Positions 10,347 to 19,795 of a stretch of 64,000 nt of DNA are shown here, in pieces. Positions within the stretch are counted from its first letter, which is position 1. The number at the start of each line of letters is the position of its first letter. The stretch is from the NCBI GenBank assembly GCA_036898135.1, contig CM072527.1, forward strand, positions 2,364,373-2,428,372, given 5' to 3'. The stretch comes from Oncomelania hupensis. Taxonomy: Eukaryota; Mollusca; Gastropoda; Littorinimorpha; Pomatiopsidae. The translations under genes and the position numbers were made by a program. A model generated the notes under the pieces. It searched no databases. It worked only from the letters and a program-made list of their open reading frames with translations, and was not told the DNA's origin.

Positions 10347-10369
10347 GAATCCCGGCTTGGCCCTTAAAA
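10347..10369 (-). promoter_or_regulatory. Primer-binding region of element 1 (mutated)
   Basis: Reading inward from the 5' LTR the element strand is TTTTAAGGGCCAAGCCGGG. Element 2 has TTTTGGGGGTCAAGCCGGG at the same place. The TGG that would pair with tRNA CCA is TAA here, so priming may be impaired. Confidence 0.5.
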
Positions 10370-10498
10370 TGTTACACTCCGTTTGATGATGGTGTTTTCC
10401 TTTATCAGTATCCGATTCAGCCCCAATGCTGAATCCCTGATAAGGTGTAACTCAGATTCGTTTATCCACGCAACCCGTCCAAACAGCATACAAGTCAC
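10370..10498 (-). repeat. 5' LTR of element 1, first part (interrupted)
   Basis: 129 bp matching 5486-5614 of the 3' LTR with one visible substitution. It stops after GTCAC, where element 2 begins. The LTR resumes at 16103 with a duplicated GTCAC. Confidence 0.95.
10494..10498. other. Target-site duplication of element 2 (left); right copy 16103-16107
   Basis: GTCAC flanks element 2 on both sides and occurs once in the uninterrupted 3' LTR of element 1 (5610-5614). Insertion into the LTR is therefore certain. Confidence 0.97.
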
Positions 10499-11133
10499 TG
10501 TTACACTCTGTTTGATGTTGGTGTTTTCTATCAGTATTTGATTCAGCCCCAATGCTGAATTCCTGATAGGGTGTAACTCAGATTCGTTTATTCACACAGC
10601 CCGTCCAAACAGCATACAAGTCACAAAGTCGACGTATGAAGTTTTCCACTTTTATTCAGCATACATCAACAACTGCATACAATTCTCAATTCAACTCAAC
10701 AACTTTCACAGCAACTTTCCAAATCACTATCAACAACTTTTTCTCTATCAACAACAATCTCGGCACACGATTAAATAACCTCTCTCTTTTCTGGAACAAT
10801 TGGGTACATGGTAGAAATGACGTACTGCCACCAATCGAATAAAAGATCGTCATCACTGACTTACGTCAATACATATTTTTATATCTTCCAGAACGACCTC
10901 TTGCTTCGACATGTATCGGGAAGTTTCTATCAAGAGTAAACACGCATATCCAGAAGATTCTCAAATAATATCGACTAACGCAAATTATCAACGTTATACA
11001 AAGCCTCTCCTAACAACAATGCAAACTCAAATCAAAGGTAAATAAACTCCATTATTGAATACTTTGCAAATCGAAACGATTAGATCTATCGTACACGCTT
11101 CAGCCATACTATCATTCGCGTTTCAACGTAACA
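10499..11133 (-). repeat. 3' LTR of element 2 (635 bp)
   Basis: Starts TGTTACACTCTG and ends CAACGTAACA. AATAAA lies on the element strand at 10651-10656. It carries an internal segment (ACTATCAACAACTTTTTCTC region) absent from the element 1 LTR. Confidence 0.96.
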
Positions 11134-11147
11134 TAACCCCCCACTCA
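11134..11147 (-). promoter_or_regulatory. Polypurine tract of element 2
   Basis: AGTGGGGGGTTA on the element strand, immediately upstream of the 3' LTR. Confidence 0.8.
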
Positions 11148-11388
11148 AGAAGAAATTTACCTAATTTCTTTCAACAACGTTGAAACGTAATGCACAAACA
11201 AAGTACAGAATTAAAACTTACTTCAGTCTGTCCGAACACTGTCAATGTTCTCAGTTCATTCACACAGATTCAAAGTTTCTCATCTGCAAGTCTTTCTGGA
11301 TACTGTCAATGTTCACAGATCATTTACCCAGTCAACGTTTTTCATTTTCAAGTCTGTCATTACCAATATTCTTAGTTCGTCCACACAG

Positions 11389-14300
11389 TCAATATTCTTT
11401 CGTTCGCAAGGAATCGACGCCCTCGTCAGTTGCGGTCGTCATCGGCCCAGGGTCAAAGACGATGATCACGTGGGCTTCCCCGGAATCAGTGCGTCCTCCG
11501 TTGTCTCCTTCTTCCATCGGATGTCCGACGCAGTCGACGTTGTCAGCTCCCAGAACGCATTCGCTGGGTCTCACGGTCAGGTTGGCTTCTGCGGGACGGT
11601 GGAACAGCTCCCTCATGGTCTGCAGATGCTCCTTCCAGGTCTGGGTGTGGACTTCATGTTCGACTAAAGTCGTAGAGCCTGGGACATCATTGAAGTTAGG
11701 GGGAAACTCGCCCATAAGGTCCTCGAGCTCCAACGTTTGACCTTCCGTCAAGCTCGGTCCTAGCTTAACATCATCGATGCCTTCTTTGCTGTGGAAGTCT
11801 CCCAGTTCCAACAGTTCTTCGCTGTCAAAGCTGTCGTCGGTCACAGCTGCTGTGGCTGCGTGCACAGTCTCTGATGGCCTTTCTACGTACAGCTTAAGGA
11901 GGTTGGCGTGGTATATCTTGGAATGCTGGCCGACCTTCACCTTGTAGTCGTTGATACCCACCACGGTCTCCACTTCGTACGGGCCTTTCCACTGCATCAG
12001 CAACTTATTATGATCAGTAGGTAGCAGCACCAGCACTTTGTTGCTAGGTTTAAACTTCCTGCTCACAGCCCTACGATCATAGTAGTGCTTTCCACAGTCC
12101 TGGGACTTCTTCAGGTTTTCTCTGGCTATCTCGAGAGTCTGCTCCAGCTTCTCCCGAAGCTCAAACACGTACTGGTAGCTGTTCTTCACCTCTGGGGTGT
12201 CTACTTCTTTCGTCCACAGTTCTTTTAGGATGTGCATCGGCCCTCGGATGGTTCTTCCGTACAGCAGCTCGAACGGAGAGAGGCCGGTGGACTCCTGCGG
12301 TACTTCTCTGTAGGCGAAAAGTAGGGCGTTGATGTAGCGATGCCATTGTCTGGGCTGCTCGCTGCACAGTTTCTTCAGGGTGGACTTCAACGTAGCATTG
12401 AACTTTTCGACAAGCCCGTTGCACATTGGATGGTAGGGTGTCGTAGTTAAATGCCGGATGCTCAGCAGTCTGTTGACCTCCTTCATACAGTCAGAGACGA
12501 ACTGCGTCCCGAGGTCTGTCAGAATTTCTTCAGGCACTCCAAGTCTACTGAACATGTCCACCAGTGCCTCTGCTACAGTTTCAGAGTCAATCTTCTTCAG
12601 CGGCACTGCTTCTGGGTACCGAGTCGCATAGTCTACCAAAGTCAGTACCCATCGATGACCTTCTTCACTCGGAGGTCTTATTTCGCCGATTAAGTCTAAG
12701 GCCACCCTCTTGAAAGGTCGGTCGATCAAAGGCATTCTCTGCATTGGCACTTTAGGGACCCTTCCTCGAGGTATGGTCTTCTGGCAAATGTCACATGATC
12801 GACAGAAACGGCTGACGTCCGCATGAAGTCCTGGCCAGTAGAACACCGCCTGGATTCTATCCGACGTCTTCTTGATACCCAGGTGACCTCCCATGATCGA
12901 GTCATGCGCTACTTCCATCACTTGGCGCCTTAGGGGTAACGGTACCAAGACTTGACGTAGTGGTTTCCCTCCGTTGACCCTCGGGTCCTGGAAGATTCGA
13001 TACAAGATCTTGGCCTTCACCTCAAAGTAGACCGTACCACTGCCTTTGGTCACGTGGTCTTGGCGGTTCCTGTACTTGTTTAAAGTACTATCAGCTTCCT
13101 GGAGCTGGATCAGCTTATCTCTGTCCACGATGGCAGCTTTGAAGTTGTCGGCGACCTTCAGTGGCGTAGACGTCTTGTCTCTCTTGGCCTGGGCCCTGGT
13201 AGTAACAGCACCGACGATCTCTGGTCGGCAGGGCTGAGCCGGAGTAGCCACATTGTCCCGTAGCAGCTCTGAAAGGTCTCCATCGGGAAATGGCAATGGA
13301 TCCTCCTCCACAACTTCGACGTGTTGAGTTGAGGCAGGACTCCACTCTGGATCGGGGTCGTCGGGTCGTCTCGCGCCATCGATGTTCCCGATCATCAAAT
13401 CATACAGCGGCTTCTTCAGGCAAACCGCTTCGACTTCGCCTATGTAGAAAGGGGTGTTGACATGAATCTTCGCAACTGGCGCTCTCACACATTTGCTGTC
13501 GGCCATAAGTGTCCATTTTGAATCGCCAGTGAACTGTTCTTTAGCGATTAGGTCTTCTCTGACGATGACCCCACTGCAGCCAGAGTCTCTTAAAACAGTC
13601 ACTTCATGATTTCCGACGCGTCCCTTGGAAACAGGCATGTTCTGTACGGTCACCGCTGCGCTGGCGACGACGGGGATGGATTTTCCGTTGGCAAGGAGAA
13701 GTTGGCCATCGGTCATGCACTCTTGCACGTCCGCAGGAGTAGCTGTGCGCTTGGTCTCACTCGGAAGAATGACGCTCCCGCCGCACACTTGATGGTCAGA
13801 TCTACTGGTTTGCCGTTGATTGGAGAACCGCCTCTGCCGGTTGCCCGCCGCTGAATTGTCCGTACTGCTCCGCTGTCCGCTACTTTTGTTTTGAGGACAG
13901 TTAGCCGCTCTGTGGTCTGTAGCGTTGCAGGTGAAACAGCCCCTTGAATGCCCTTCCCTGGGAGGAGGCGTGGAGTCTGTCTGTCTCTGGCTCGTCTGGC
14001 TTCCCTGGATCTGGTTCACATGGTTTCCAGTCTTCTGAAAATGTTTCGTCGCGCTGGGTGGCCCCAGGGTTTTTCCATGAGCGATGAGATATCTTTCAGC
14101 AGCCTCAGTCACATCTTTAAGCGTCTGCAGCTTTTGTTCTTCTAAGTGGGTCGCTAAGTCCTTGTGACAGGCATTGAGAAATTGTTCCTTCACGATCAGG
14201 TCATGGAGACTGTCGTAAGACTTCGTTTCGCCTGATAACTCCACCCACTTGTGTAGATATGACGACAGGCGCTCCACAAACTGCTTTGGCGTCTCGTCTG

Positions 14301-14919
14301 ACTTAGGCCGGCATTCACGGAAGCGTTTACGGTAGCCCTTCTCTGTAAAGTTGTAGCACTGCAACAGGGCCTCTTTCAAGACGTCGTAGTTTTTGGCGTC
14401 ATCGTTCGACAGTCTGGTGTAAACTTCGAGAGCTTGCCCCGTCAGAAGTGCACTTAGTCGAATCGCCCAGTCTCGAGGTTGCCAATTGGAGCTTTCGGCG
14501 AACCTTTCGAATCTCGCCAGATAGGTGTCGATCTGGTCCTTCCCGTCGACGAAAGCTGGCAATTTTGGAGCCGTATGGTCGTTGGTGGCTTGTGGCGCAT
14601 GCTGATTGTTCTGGATACGCGCCAACTCTAGCTGGTACTGACGATCTCTTTCTTGCTGCTGCTGTTCAATTTCCAGACGCTTCAGTTCAAATTCTCTGTC
14701 TTCACGGCGACGCTGCTCTTCTAATTCTCGTTCTTCACGGCGACGCTGCTCTTCTAATTCTCGTTCTTCACGGCGACGCTGCTCTTCTAATTCTCGTTCT
14801 TCACGCCATCGCTGTTCTTCTCTTTCTTCGCGCAATATTCTCTCCTGGCATTTGACGTACTCCGTCAGCTGTTTGCCTTTTAGATTTAGTTCAACCCCTT
14901 TCTGCCAGAAGTCAGCCAT
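11389..14919 (-). CDS. Gag-protease-integrase polyprotein with RT remnant, element 2 (1176 aa)
   Basis: Intact single frame. Residues 25-100 are a predicted coiled coil including tandem 12-residue repeats (REERELEEQRR type). The Gag-like core spans about 117-285. The CCHC knuckle is C328, C331, H336, C341, and the protease DSG is at D445. The integrase has H672, H679, C706, C709, the catalytic triad D742, D802, E838 with exact 35-residue D-E spacing, and KGPY at 978-981. Residues 1055-1093 are the pre-RT region; 1094-1134 (TWKEHL, then NLTVRPSE) are the post-YxDD part of RT. The join Q1093/T1094 (11640/11641) is identical in element 1, and the last about 42 residues have no recognised homology. 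Integrase lies before RT, unlike standard gypsy, matching Gmr1-type elements. ATG 14919 is the first in-frame start and is conserved. Confidence 0.95.
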   Translation of the reverse strand: MADFWQKGVELNLKGKQLTEYVKCQERILREEREEQRWREERELEEQRRREERELEEQRRREERELEEQRRREDREFELKRLEIEQQQQERDRQYQLELARIQNNQHAPQATNDHTAPKLPAFVDGKDQIDTYLARFERFAESSNWQPRDWAIRLSALLTGQALEVYTRLSNDDAKNYDVLKEALLQCYNFTEKGYRKRFRECRPKSDETPKQFVERLSSYLHKWVELSGETKSYDSLHDLIVKEQFLNACHKDLATHLEEQKLQTLKDVTEAAERYLIAHGKTLGPPSATKHFQKTGNHVNQIQGSQTSQRQTDSTPPPREGHSRGCFTCNATDHRAANCPQNKSSGQRSSTDNSAAGNRQRRFSNQRQTSRSDHQVCGGSVILPSETKRTATPADVQECMTDGQLLLANGKSIPVVASAAVTVQNMPVSKGRVGNHEVTVLRDSGCSGVIVREDLIAKEQFTGDSKWTLMADSKCVRAPVAKIHVNTPFYIGEVEAVCLKKPLYDLMIGNIDGARRPDDPDPEWSPASTQHVEVVEEDPLPFPDGDLSELLRDNVATPAQPCRPEIVGAVTTRAQAKRDKTSTPLKVADNFKAAIVDRDKLIQLQEADSTLNKYRNRQDHVTKGSGTVYFEVKAKILYRIFQDPRVNGGKPLRQVLVPLPLRRQVMEVAHDSIMGGHLGIKKTSDRIQAVFYWPGLHADVSRFCRSCDICQKTIPRGRVPKVPMQRMPLIDRPFKRVALDLIGEIRPPSEEGHRWVLTLVDYATRYPEAVPLKKIDSETVAEALVDMFSRLGVPEEILTDLGTQFVSDCMKEVNRLLSIRHLTTTPYHPMCNGLVEKFNATLKSTLKKLCSEQPRQWHRYINALLFAYREVPQESTGLSPFELLYGRTIRGPMHILKELWTKEVDTPEVKNSYQYVFELREKLEQTLEIARENLKKSQDCGKHYYDRRAVSRKFKPSNKVLVLLPTDHNKLLMQWKGPYEVETVVGINDYKVKVGQHSKIYHANLLKLYVERPSETVHAATAAVTDDSFDSEELLELGDFHSKEGIDDVKLGPSLTEGQTLELEDLMGEFPPNFNDVPGSTTLVEHEVHTQTWKEHLQTMRELFHRPAEANLTVRPSECVLGADNVDCVGHPMEEGDNGGRTDSGEAHVIIVFDPGPMTTATDEGVDSLRTKEY

Positions 14920-15283
14920 CTTGATGCTTCTGGAAAGTTCTTTTCTGGAAAGTTCTTTTTCTAGAAAGTTCTTGACTGTAGAGTTCTTTTTTTCTGGAAA
15001 GTTCTTGACTGTGCTGTACCTTTCTAGACTGTTCTAGAACAGCACGCTTTCTGCAGTAGCGCTGATGCTTGTCACTAGTCGCTTTCGCTGACGCAGGCCC
15101 CGCTGTCCTCGTCGTATGCGACGCTGCACCACGCTGGTGTTGATGTACACGCTCCTGTGCTGAAGTAGACGCGACGTCCGCTCGACGCTCTCTGTAACAC
15201 TGGCGATGTAGCTCCGAGACTGTCCCTCGACGTAGTCTTACGGCAACCACGTAGTCCCGATCTGTTGTTCGCTCACGAAGCAA
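14912..15283 (-). CDS. Upstream ORF in element 2 leader (123 aa), overlapping gag start
   Basis: Opens at 15283 and ends in a TGA that overlaps the gag ATG (ATGGCTGA on the element strand). Its C-terminal part is translated heat-shock-like repeats (RTFQK). Element 1 does not keep it open. It may be incidental, or may tune reinitiation at gag; no protein family recognised. Confidence 0.25.
   Translation of the reverse strand: MLRERTTDRDYVVAVRLRRGTVSELHRQCYRERRADVASTSAQERVHQHQRGAASHTTRTAGPASAKATSDKHQRYCRKRAVLEQSRKVQHSQELSRKKELYSQELSRKRTFQKRTFQKHQDG
14928..15039 (-). promoter_or_regulatory. Heat-shock-element-like array in the element 2 leader
   Basis: Perfect TTCnnGAAnnTTC triplets at 14928-14940, 14943-14955, 14959-14971 and 14992-15004. 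A TTCTAGACTGTTCTAGAA block follows near 15022-15039. The spacing differs from element 1 (an 8-bp and a longer insertion), yet each triplet is kept intact. Function is inferred. Confidence 0.55.
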
Positions 15284-15444
15284 CTCTTCGGCGACTACAC
15301 GCCCTTGCAGTCAACCCGAATCTATCGGATGTAGTCCCAGTATGTTGGCCCCTCTCGACGCAACTCGTTGGCGGCTACCCTCGATGACTGCCTCTCGTAA
15401 CGTTGACTCGTTTGTTGTAGCAGTTGAACCCTTGGCTATGGCGT

Positions 15445-15464
15445 GAATCCCGGCTTGACCCCCA
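15445..15464 (-). promoter_or_regulatory. Primer-binding site of element 2
   Basis: Three bases inside the 5' LTR the element strand reads TGGGGGTCAAGCCGGGATTC. TGG complements tRNA CCA and CCGGGATTC resembles the complement of a T-stem/T-loop. The tRNA identity was not determined. Confidence 0.55.
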
Positions 15465-15467
15465 AAA

Positions 15468-16102
15468 TGTTACACTCTGTTTGATGTTGGTGTTTTCTAT
15501 CAGTATTTGATTCAGCCCCAATGCTGAATTCCTGATAGGGTGTAACTCAGATTCGTTTATTCACACAGCCCGTCCAAACAGCATACAAGTCACAAAGTCG
15601 ACGTATGAAGTTTTCCACTTTTATTCAGCATACATCAACAACTGCATACAATTCTCAATTCAACTCAACAACTTTCACAGCAACTTTCCAAATCACTATC
15701 AACAACTTTTTCTCTATCAACAACAATCTCGGCACACGATTAAATAACCTCTCTCTTTTCTGGAACAATTGGGTACATGGTAGAAATGACGTACTGCCAC
15801 CAATCGAATAAAAGATCGTCATCACTGACTTACGTCAATACATATTTTTATATCTTCCAGAACGACCTCTTGCTTCGACATGTATCGGGAAGTTTCTATC
15901 AAGAGTAAACACGCATATCCAGAAGATTCTCAAATAATATCGACTAACGCAAATTATCAACGTTATACAAAGCCTCTCCTAACAACAATGCAAACTCAAA
16001 TCAAAGGTAAATAAACTCCATTATTGAATACTTTGCAAATCGAAACGATTAGATCTATCGTACACGCTTCAGCCATACTATCATTCGCGTTTCAACGTAA
16101 CA
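15468..16102 (-). repeat. 5' LTR of element 2 (635 bp)
   Basis: Same length and apparently same sequence as 10499-11133. Ends at GTAACA, followed by the duplicated GTCAC target. Confidence 0.96.
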
Positions 16103-16596
16103 GTCACAAAGTCGACGTATGAAGTTTTCCACTTTTATTCAGCACACACCAACAACTGCATACAATTCTCAACTCAACTCAACAACTTTCACAGCAACTA
16201 TTCTTTTTACAACACACAAAGCATCGAATATATAATTTTTTCCTATCCTTCGAGATGACGACAGTTTGTTCTAGAAATGACGCATTACAACTAACCAATC
16301 AGAAGTAAGGATCGTCATCACTGACTTACGTCATACGTCTCTCCACACATACCCCGAACCTTCTCTTACTTCGACAATCGTCCCGAAACTTCGATCGATA
16401 GTAAACAAGGAGATCCAGAGTATTCTCCGACAATATCGACCAACGAAAATTATCCACGTTATACAAAGCCTCTCCTAACAACAATGCAAACTCAAATCAA
16501 AGGTAAATAAACTCCATTATTGAATACTTTGCAAAACGAAACGATTAGATCTATCGTGCGCGCTTTAGACACACTTTCGTTCGTTTCAACGTAACA
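16103..16596 (-). repeat. 5' LTR of element 1, second part
   Basis: Continues the interrupted LTR from GTCACAAAGTCGAC to the terminus GTAACA and is followed by the GCCCC duplication (16597-16601). Differences from the 3' LTR: T6 for T7 near 16230, G for T near 16305, G for A near 16446. Confidence 0.95.
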
Positions 16597-16601
16597 GCCC
16601 C

Positions 16602-17463
16602 CTATGACTCCCGTGCTCCTTATGGAACTCGAAAGTGAGTGCCCAGAAAAAAAACATGAAATGATGGCATTAAAATGCAAATACCGATTTTCATCTTTCT
16701 ATGCTCTTGGCCTTGAGACGACATTGACCTCCGGCTCCAAAGTACAGCAATAGTTGTATTATGCAAAAAAACAAACACAAAAAACCCACACACACACACA
16801 CAAAACGGTGACCTTGGGATGACCTTATCTTCAGTGACCTTGACCTTGGCCCTCACCTGATCTCTCATGCATGTGTGATCAAATAATCCAATGTTGTTCC
16901 ATACTATGGGTTAAATAAACAGCTATTCGCCTATACGATGACCTATTTTGTGCATGTTTTTGCAAGGCCTAAAATGAATTTCACCTTCAAGATCAACGCA
17001 AAAACGGAACACATATGAAAGATAAATATATCATCTCTAAATACACCACAGTTTAGGGTCAAGGTCACTTCAAAGTATCTATACAAACCGACTTTGGACA
17101 GCTCCAGTGATCTTGATCTCGGAGTGAGGTTGACCAAATTTGCAAAGTATTTGTTTCTCATTGATATATCATGCCTCAAAGAATCAAAAGTCCAATATTA
17201 ATAATGTAGAAACAAATTTGAAATATGGTGAACAATTTGCCTTTTGGGACCAACATTTGAGGACCTTGTGACCTTGAACTTCAAATGAAGTCATTCATTC
17301 ATTGATCATTTTCGAGGTGTCATTGGCATACACCTTCTTACCAAGTTTGGTTGTGATAGTTGAAATAGGCTCCGAGTACTTTGCCACTTTAAAGTTTTGA
17401 CACAGACAGACGGCGGACAGCAAACAGACGGCGGACAGCAGACAGACGCACGGACGGACATTT
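16602..17463 (+). repeat. AGGTCA-rich dispersed repeat, copy 1
   Basis: Begins with ATGACTCCCGTGCTCCTTAT and ends in CAGACAGACGGCGGACAGCA-like repeats. Carries several TGACCTTGACCTT and AGGTCAAGGTCA-type motifs. The reverse-oriented relative at 21893-22390 matches both its first part (CTCCTTATGGAAC, TTAAAATGCAAA) and its end (GATCATTTTCGAGGTGTCAT). Element 1 inserted at or near its left edge. Class unassigned; no ORF. Confidence 0.75.
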
Positions 17464-17615
17464 TAAAGACTCATCTTGCACATATTAGCGAAAATCTTCG
17501 AAAACAAATTTGGGGGATGTGGGGTTGGGATAGTGGAGGAGTGGAGGAGCGAATACACAGACTCACATTGTTATTTGTGGTCTATGATGTCAGTCAAACA
17601 TTTCATTGTACCCTT

Positions 17616-17631
17616 TTGTGTTTGTGTGTGT

Positions 17632-17702
<71 letters not shown>
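17616..17702. repeat. GT microsatellite with CG core
   Basis: TG repeats with (CG)n at about 17635-17648, then about 27 TG units. Alternating purine-pyrimidine, Z-DNA-prone. Confidence 0.98.
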
Positions 17703-17704
<2 letters not shown>

Positions 17705-17810
17705 GCTGTATTCATGGCGTTTTGGGTTTATAAACCTTGCACACTTAGTATACAATGGGTTCACAAAAAAAAATGGGGTACCAATTTGTAAACCCATTTT
17801 GTTTTCCATT

Positions 17811-18060
17811 GAAATGCGCTGAAGTGCTCTTTAAGTGCATGCAAGTGCAGTTGTAGTGCATGGAAGTGCAGTTGTAGTGCATGTGCACTTAAAGTTCACT
17901 TCGCGAAGTGCAGTTGTAGTGCATGTGCACTTAAAGTTCACTTGGCCAAGTGTAGTTGTAGTGCATGTGCACTACAACTACACCAGGTCAAGTGTAGTTG
18001 TAGTGCACATGCACTACAAGTACACTTGACCTGGTGTAGTTGTAGTGCATCTTTCAGACG
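17811..18060. repeat. AGTGCAGTTGTAGTGCA repeat array with nested palindromes
   Basis: Seven or so copies of GTGCAGTTGTAGTGCAT or TGTAGTTGTAGTGCA in both orientations. It includes a 34-bp palindrome (17950-17983) and a 52-bp one (17983-18034). Related motifs recur in inverse orientation at about 59830-59900. Confidence 0.85.
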
Positions 18061-18063
18061 GGT

Positions 18064-18288
18064 AGGATAAGGAACTTTCCTCGACGATTAGGGTAAGGCA
18101 GTGCCTCGACGATTAGGGTAAGGCAGTGCCTCGACGATTAGGGTAAGGCAGTGCCTCGAAAAGGGTTAGGGTCAGGGCTAGTTGCAGCGCTGCAACTAGC
18201 CCTGACCCTAACCCTTTTCGAGGCACTGCCTTACCCTAATCGTCGAGGCACTGCCTTACCCTAATCGTCGAGGAAAGTTCCTTATCCT
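18064..18288. repeat. Large inverted repeat built of 25-bp units with TTAGGG-like core
   Basis: Centre at 18188/18189 (GTTGCAGCGCTGCAAC). Arms carry AGGGTTAGGGTCAGGGCTA and its complement. The left arm has three and the right arm two copies of a 25-bp unit containing TTACCCTAATCGTCGAGG. Both arms end in AGGATAAGGAACTTTCC. Apart from the extra unit the arms look identical. A further copy of the units is at 46746-46842. Confidence 0.92.
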
Positions 18289-18433
18289 AGCTGTGTTTTT
18301 GAACAAACTTGACCTACTTCGTCTCTAAGAGGCGAGGAAAATTGCTAAAAGTAGCCGTTTTTCGAAGAAAGTTGACCTAATTCGCCGCCTAAGAGGCGCG
18401 AAGTACGTCAAAGGACCCCATTTTGACATCAAT

Positions 18434-18437
18434 ACAA

Positions 18438-18478
<41 letters not shown>
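18434..18478. repeat. GT microsatellite
   Basis: About 20 uninterrupted TG units. The surrounding 18289-18700 shares GACCTACTTCGTCTC with 59720-59760 and contains CAGTGGGTTT/ACTGGGTT motifs; no gene is seen there. Confidence 0.95.
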
Positions 18479-18480
<2 letters not shown>

Positions 18481-18779
18481 TACCTAACCATAACAGTGGG
18501 TTTATGCATAGGTTACACTTACGTGCAACTGGGTTTAAAAAAATACTGGGTTCCAAAATCTGAAACTCAGTTTTTTTAAAACCGGCTTTGCAATAGGAAT
18601 AACAAAAAAAGTGTATACGCAAAGTCTGAGCGGTGAAACCCACAATTGCGGTTGAGTCAACTTTGAGTTTGAGCCAGTTAACATGCCGCGATGTGTGTTC
18701 CCGCTGGTCAACCAGTCGAATACACGCACTGTCAGGGGAAGTAACTCGGAACGCCACACGCTACGAGCCGGCTGGCAAG

Positions 18780-18785
18780 ATGGAG
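18780..18785 (+). CDS. Tentative gene, exon 1 coding start
   Basis: ATGGAG followed directly by a GTACGTG donor (18786). The context GGCAAGATGG is a strong start context. Upstream 18735-18779 is GC-rich with a GGAAGT motif and the CAAGATGGAGG sequence resembles a YY1-type initiator, as in housekeeping first exons. Chosen because phase 0 continues in frame through the next three candidate exons. Without transcript data this is tentative. Confidence 0.35.
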
Positions 18786-19795
18786 GTACGTGTTTTTTCG
18801 TTTTATTCAGTTGTGTTTTGTCCTTCTGTCTCTGTAAATTGTTCTTTAATCTATATTTTGTGCTTCTAGGATGTGGCTTTAAAATGTCCCCTTGTTAAAA
18901 TTTCAAGCTTTTTCGGTGTGCTTTTGTACTTTTAAAATCATATCAATTTTCGTGTGGATGTTGTGGTTGATTGTCAACACAGGGTCTGCATTTTTGTTTG
19001 TTACTTTTTGAAGAACACAAAAATAAATTTGCTGCATTTTAAGCGTCCTTGTATCTGATATTAATGAAGAGTCTTGTGAAGTCTCTTGAACATTGAAACA
19101 GTTACCATGAGAAATGTATGTCTCCTTTGTTCACACTGGGGTTTTCAAAACTTGCATTTTTTCTCATTTACAAAAAAGACGGTCAGTGAAGATAGTACAA
19201 GAAGTAAATAAGGGAGATATTGATGTGTTATTTTATTCATATGTAGATTGATTAAATAAATGTTTAAAAATATTTTTGCAGAATAACAATTTTAGTAGGC
19301 AAAATGCAATGTTATCAGAATAAAAAACAATAAGCTTTTAACGTGTACCATTTATTATACTGCAACTTTTATTTTTCTGTATTTTCCTTGTGTTCTGATG
19401 TAATTTAAAAAAACCACATGTTGCAACAAACAGTAAAATACAAAATTCTGGCTGCCGTTACCTACATAAGTTATAGCTTTTGGTTTATGGTTCACCTGTC
19501 TGTTTTCCTTGGATGAAGGGAAATAGAATATGTGAAAACTGATTGATGCATTAAACTGCTTAACATTTGGATTTTTTGTGGAGACCAAGCGTGTTTGCCA
19601 GTATCAAATTGTTGTATCTGGCAAACTCCAACAGTCTCAGACCCCTGTCATTTGTCTCGTTGTTGCAGTGGGGTCCACATTAATAGCTAGAGCACCATTT
19701 TCAGATCTGCATCTACTCCATTTCCCAAATTGTTAGCTGTAATTCTGAGTAAGCATAATTATTTTAATAAATTCTGGTATTCCTTTTTTTCCCAG

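Larger units (their letters stand above)
10499..16102 (-). mobile_element. LTR retrotransposon element 2, nested in element 1
   Basis: A complete 5604-bp minus-strand element: 3' LTR 10499-11133, polypurine tract 11134-11147, polyprotein 11389-14919, heat-shock-like array 14928-15020, primer-binding site about 15445-15464, 5' LTR 15468-16102. The two 635-bp LTRs look identical on reading, so insertion was very recent. It shares gene order and the RT/RNase H loss with element 1 but has a different LTR middle. Transposition needs reverse transcriptase from another element. Confidence 0.96.
5486..16596 (-). mobile_element. LTR retrotransposon element 1 (Ty3/gypsy, Gmr1-like order), interrupted
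   Basis: Minus-strand element bounded by TGTTAC/GTAACA LTR termini and 5-bp GCCCC duplications. It comprises a 3' LTR (5486-6104), a polypurine tract, a polyprotein gene (6360-9836), a leader with heat-shock-element-like repeats, a primer-site region and a 5' LTR. The 5' LTR is split into 10370-10498 and 16103-16596 by element 2. Excluding the insert it is about 5.5 kb. Its two LTRs differ by only about three substitutions and one T-run indel over 619 bp, so it is young. RT core and RNase H are absent, so it is non-autonomous. Confidence 0.95.

Noticed and set aside
5486..16601. Endogenous retrovirus with envelope
   Set aside because: No env-like ORF between the polyprotein end and the 3' LTR (about 255 bp); consistent with an LTR retrotransposon.
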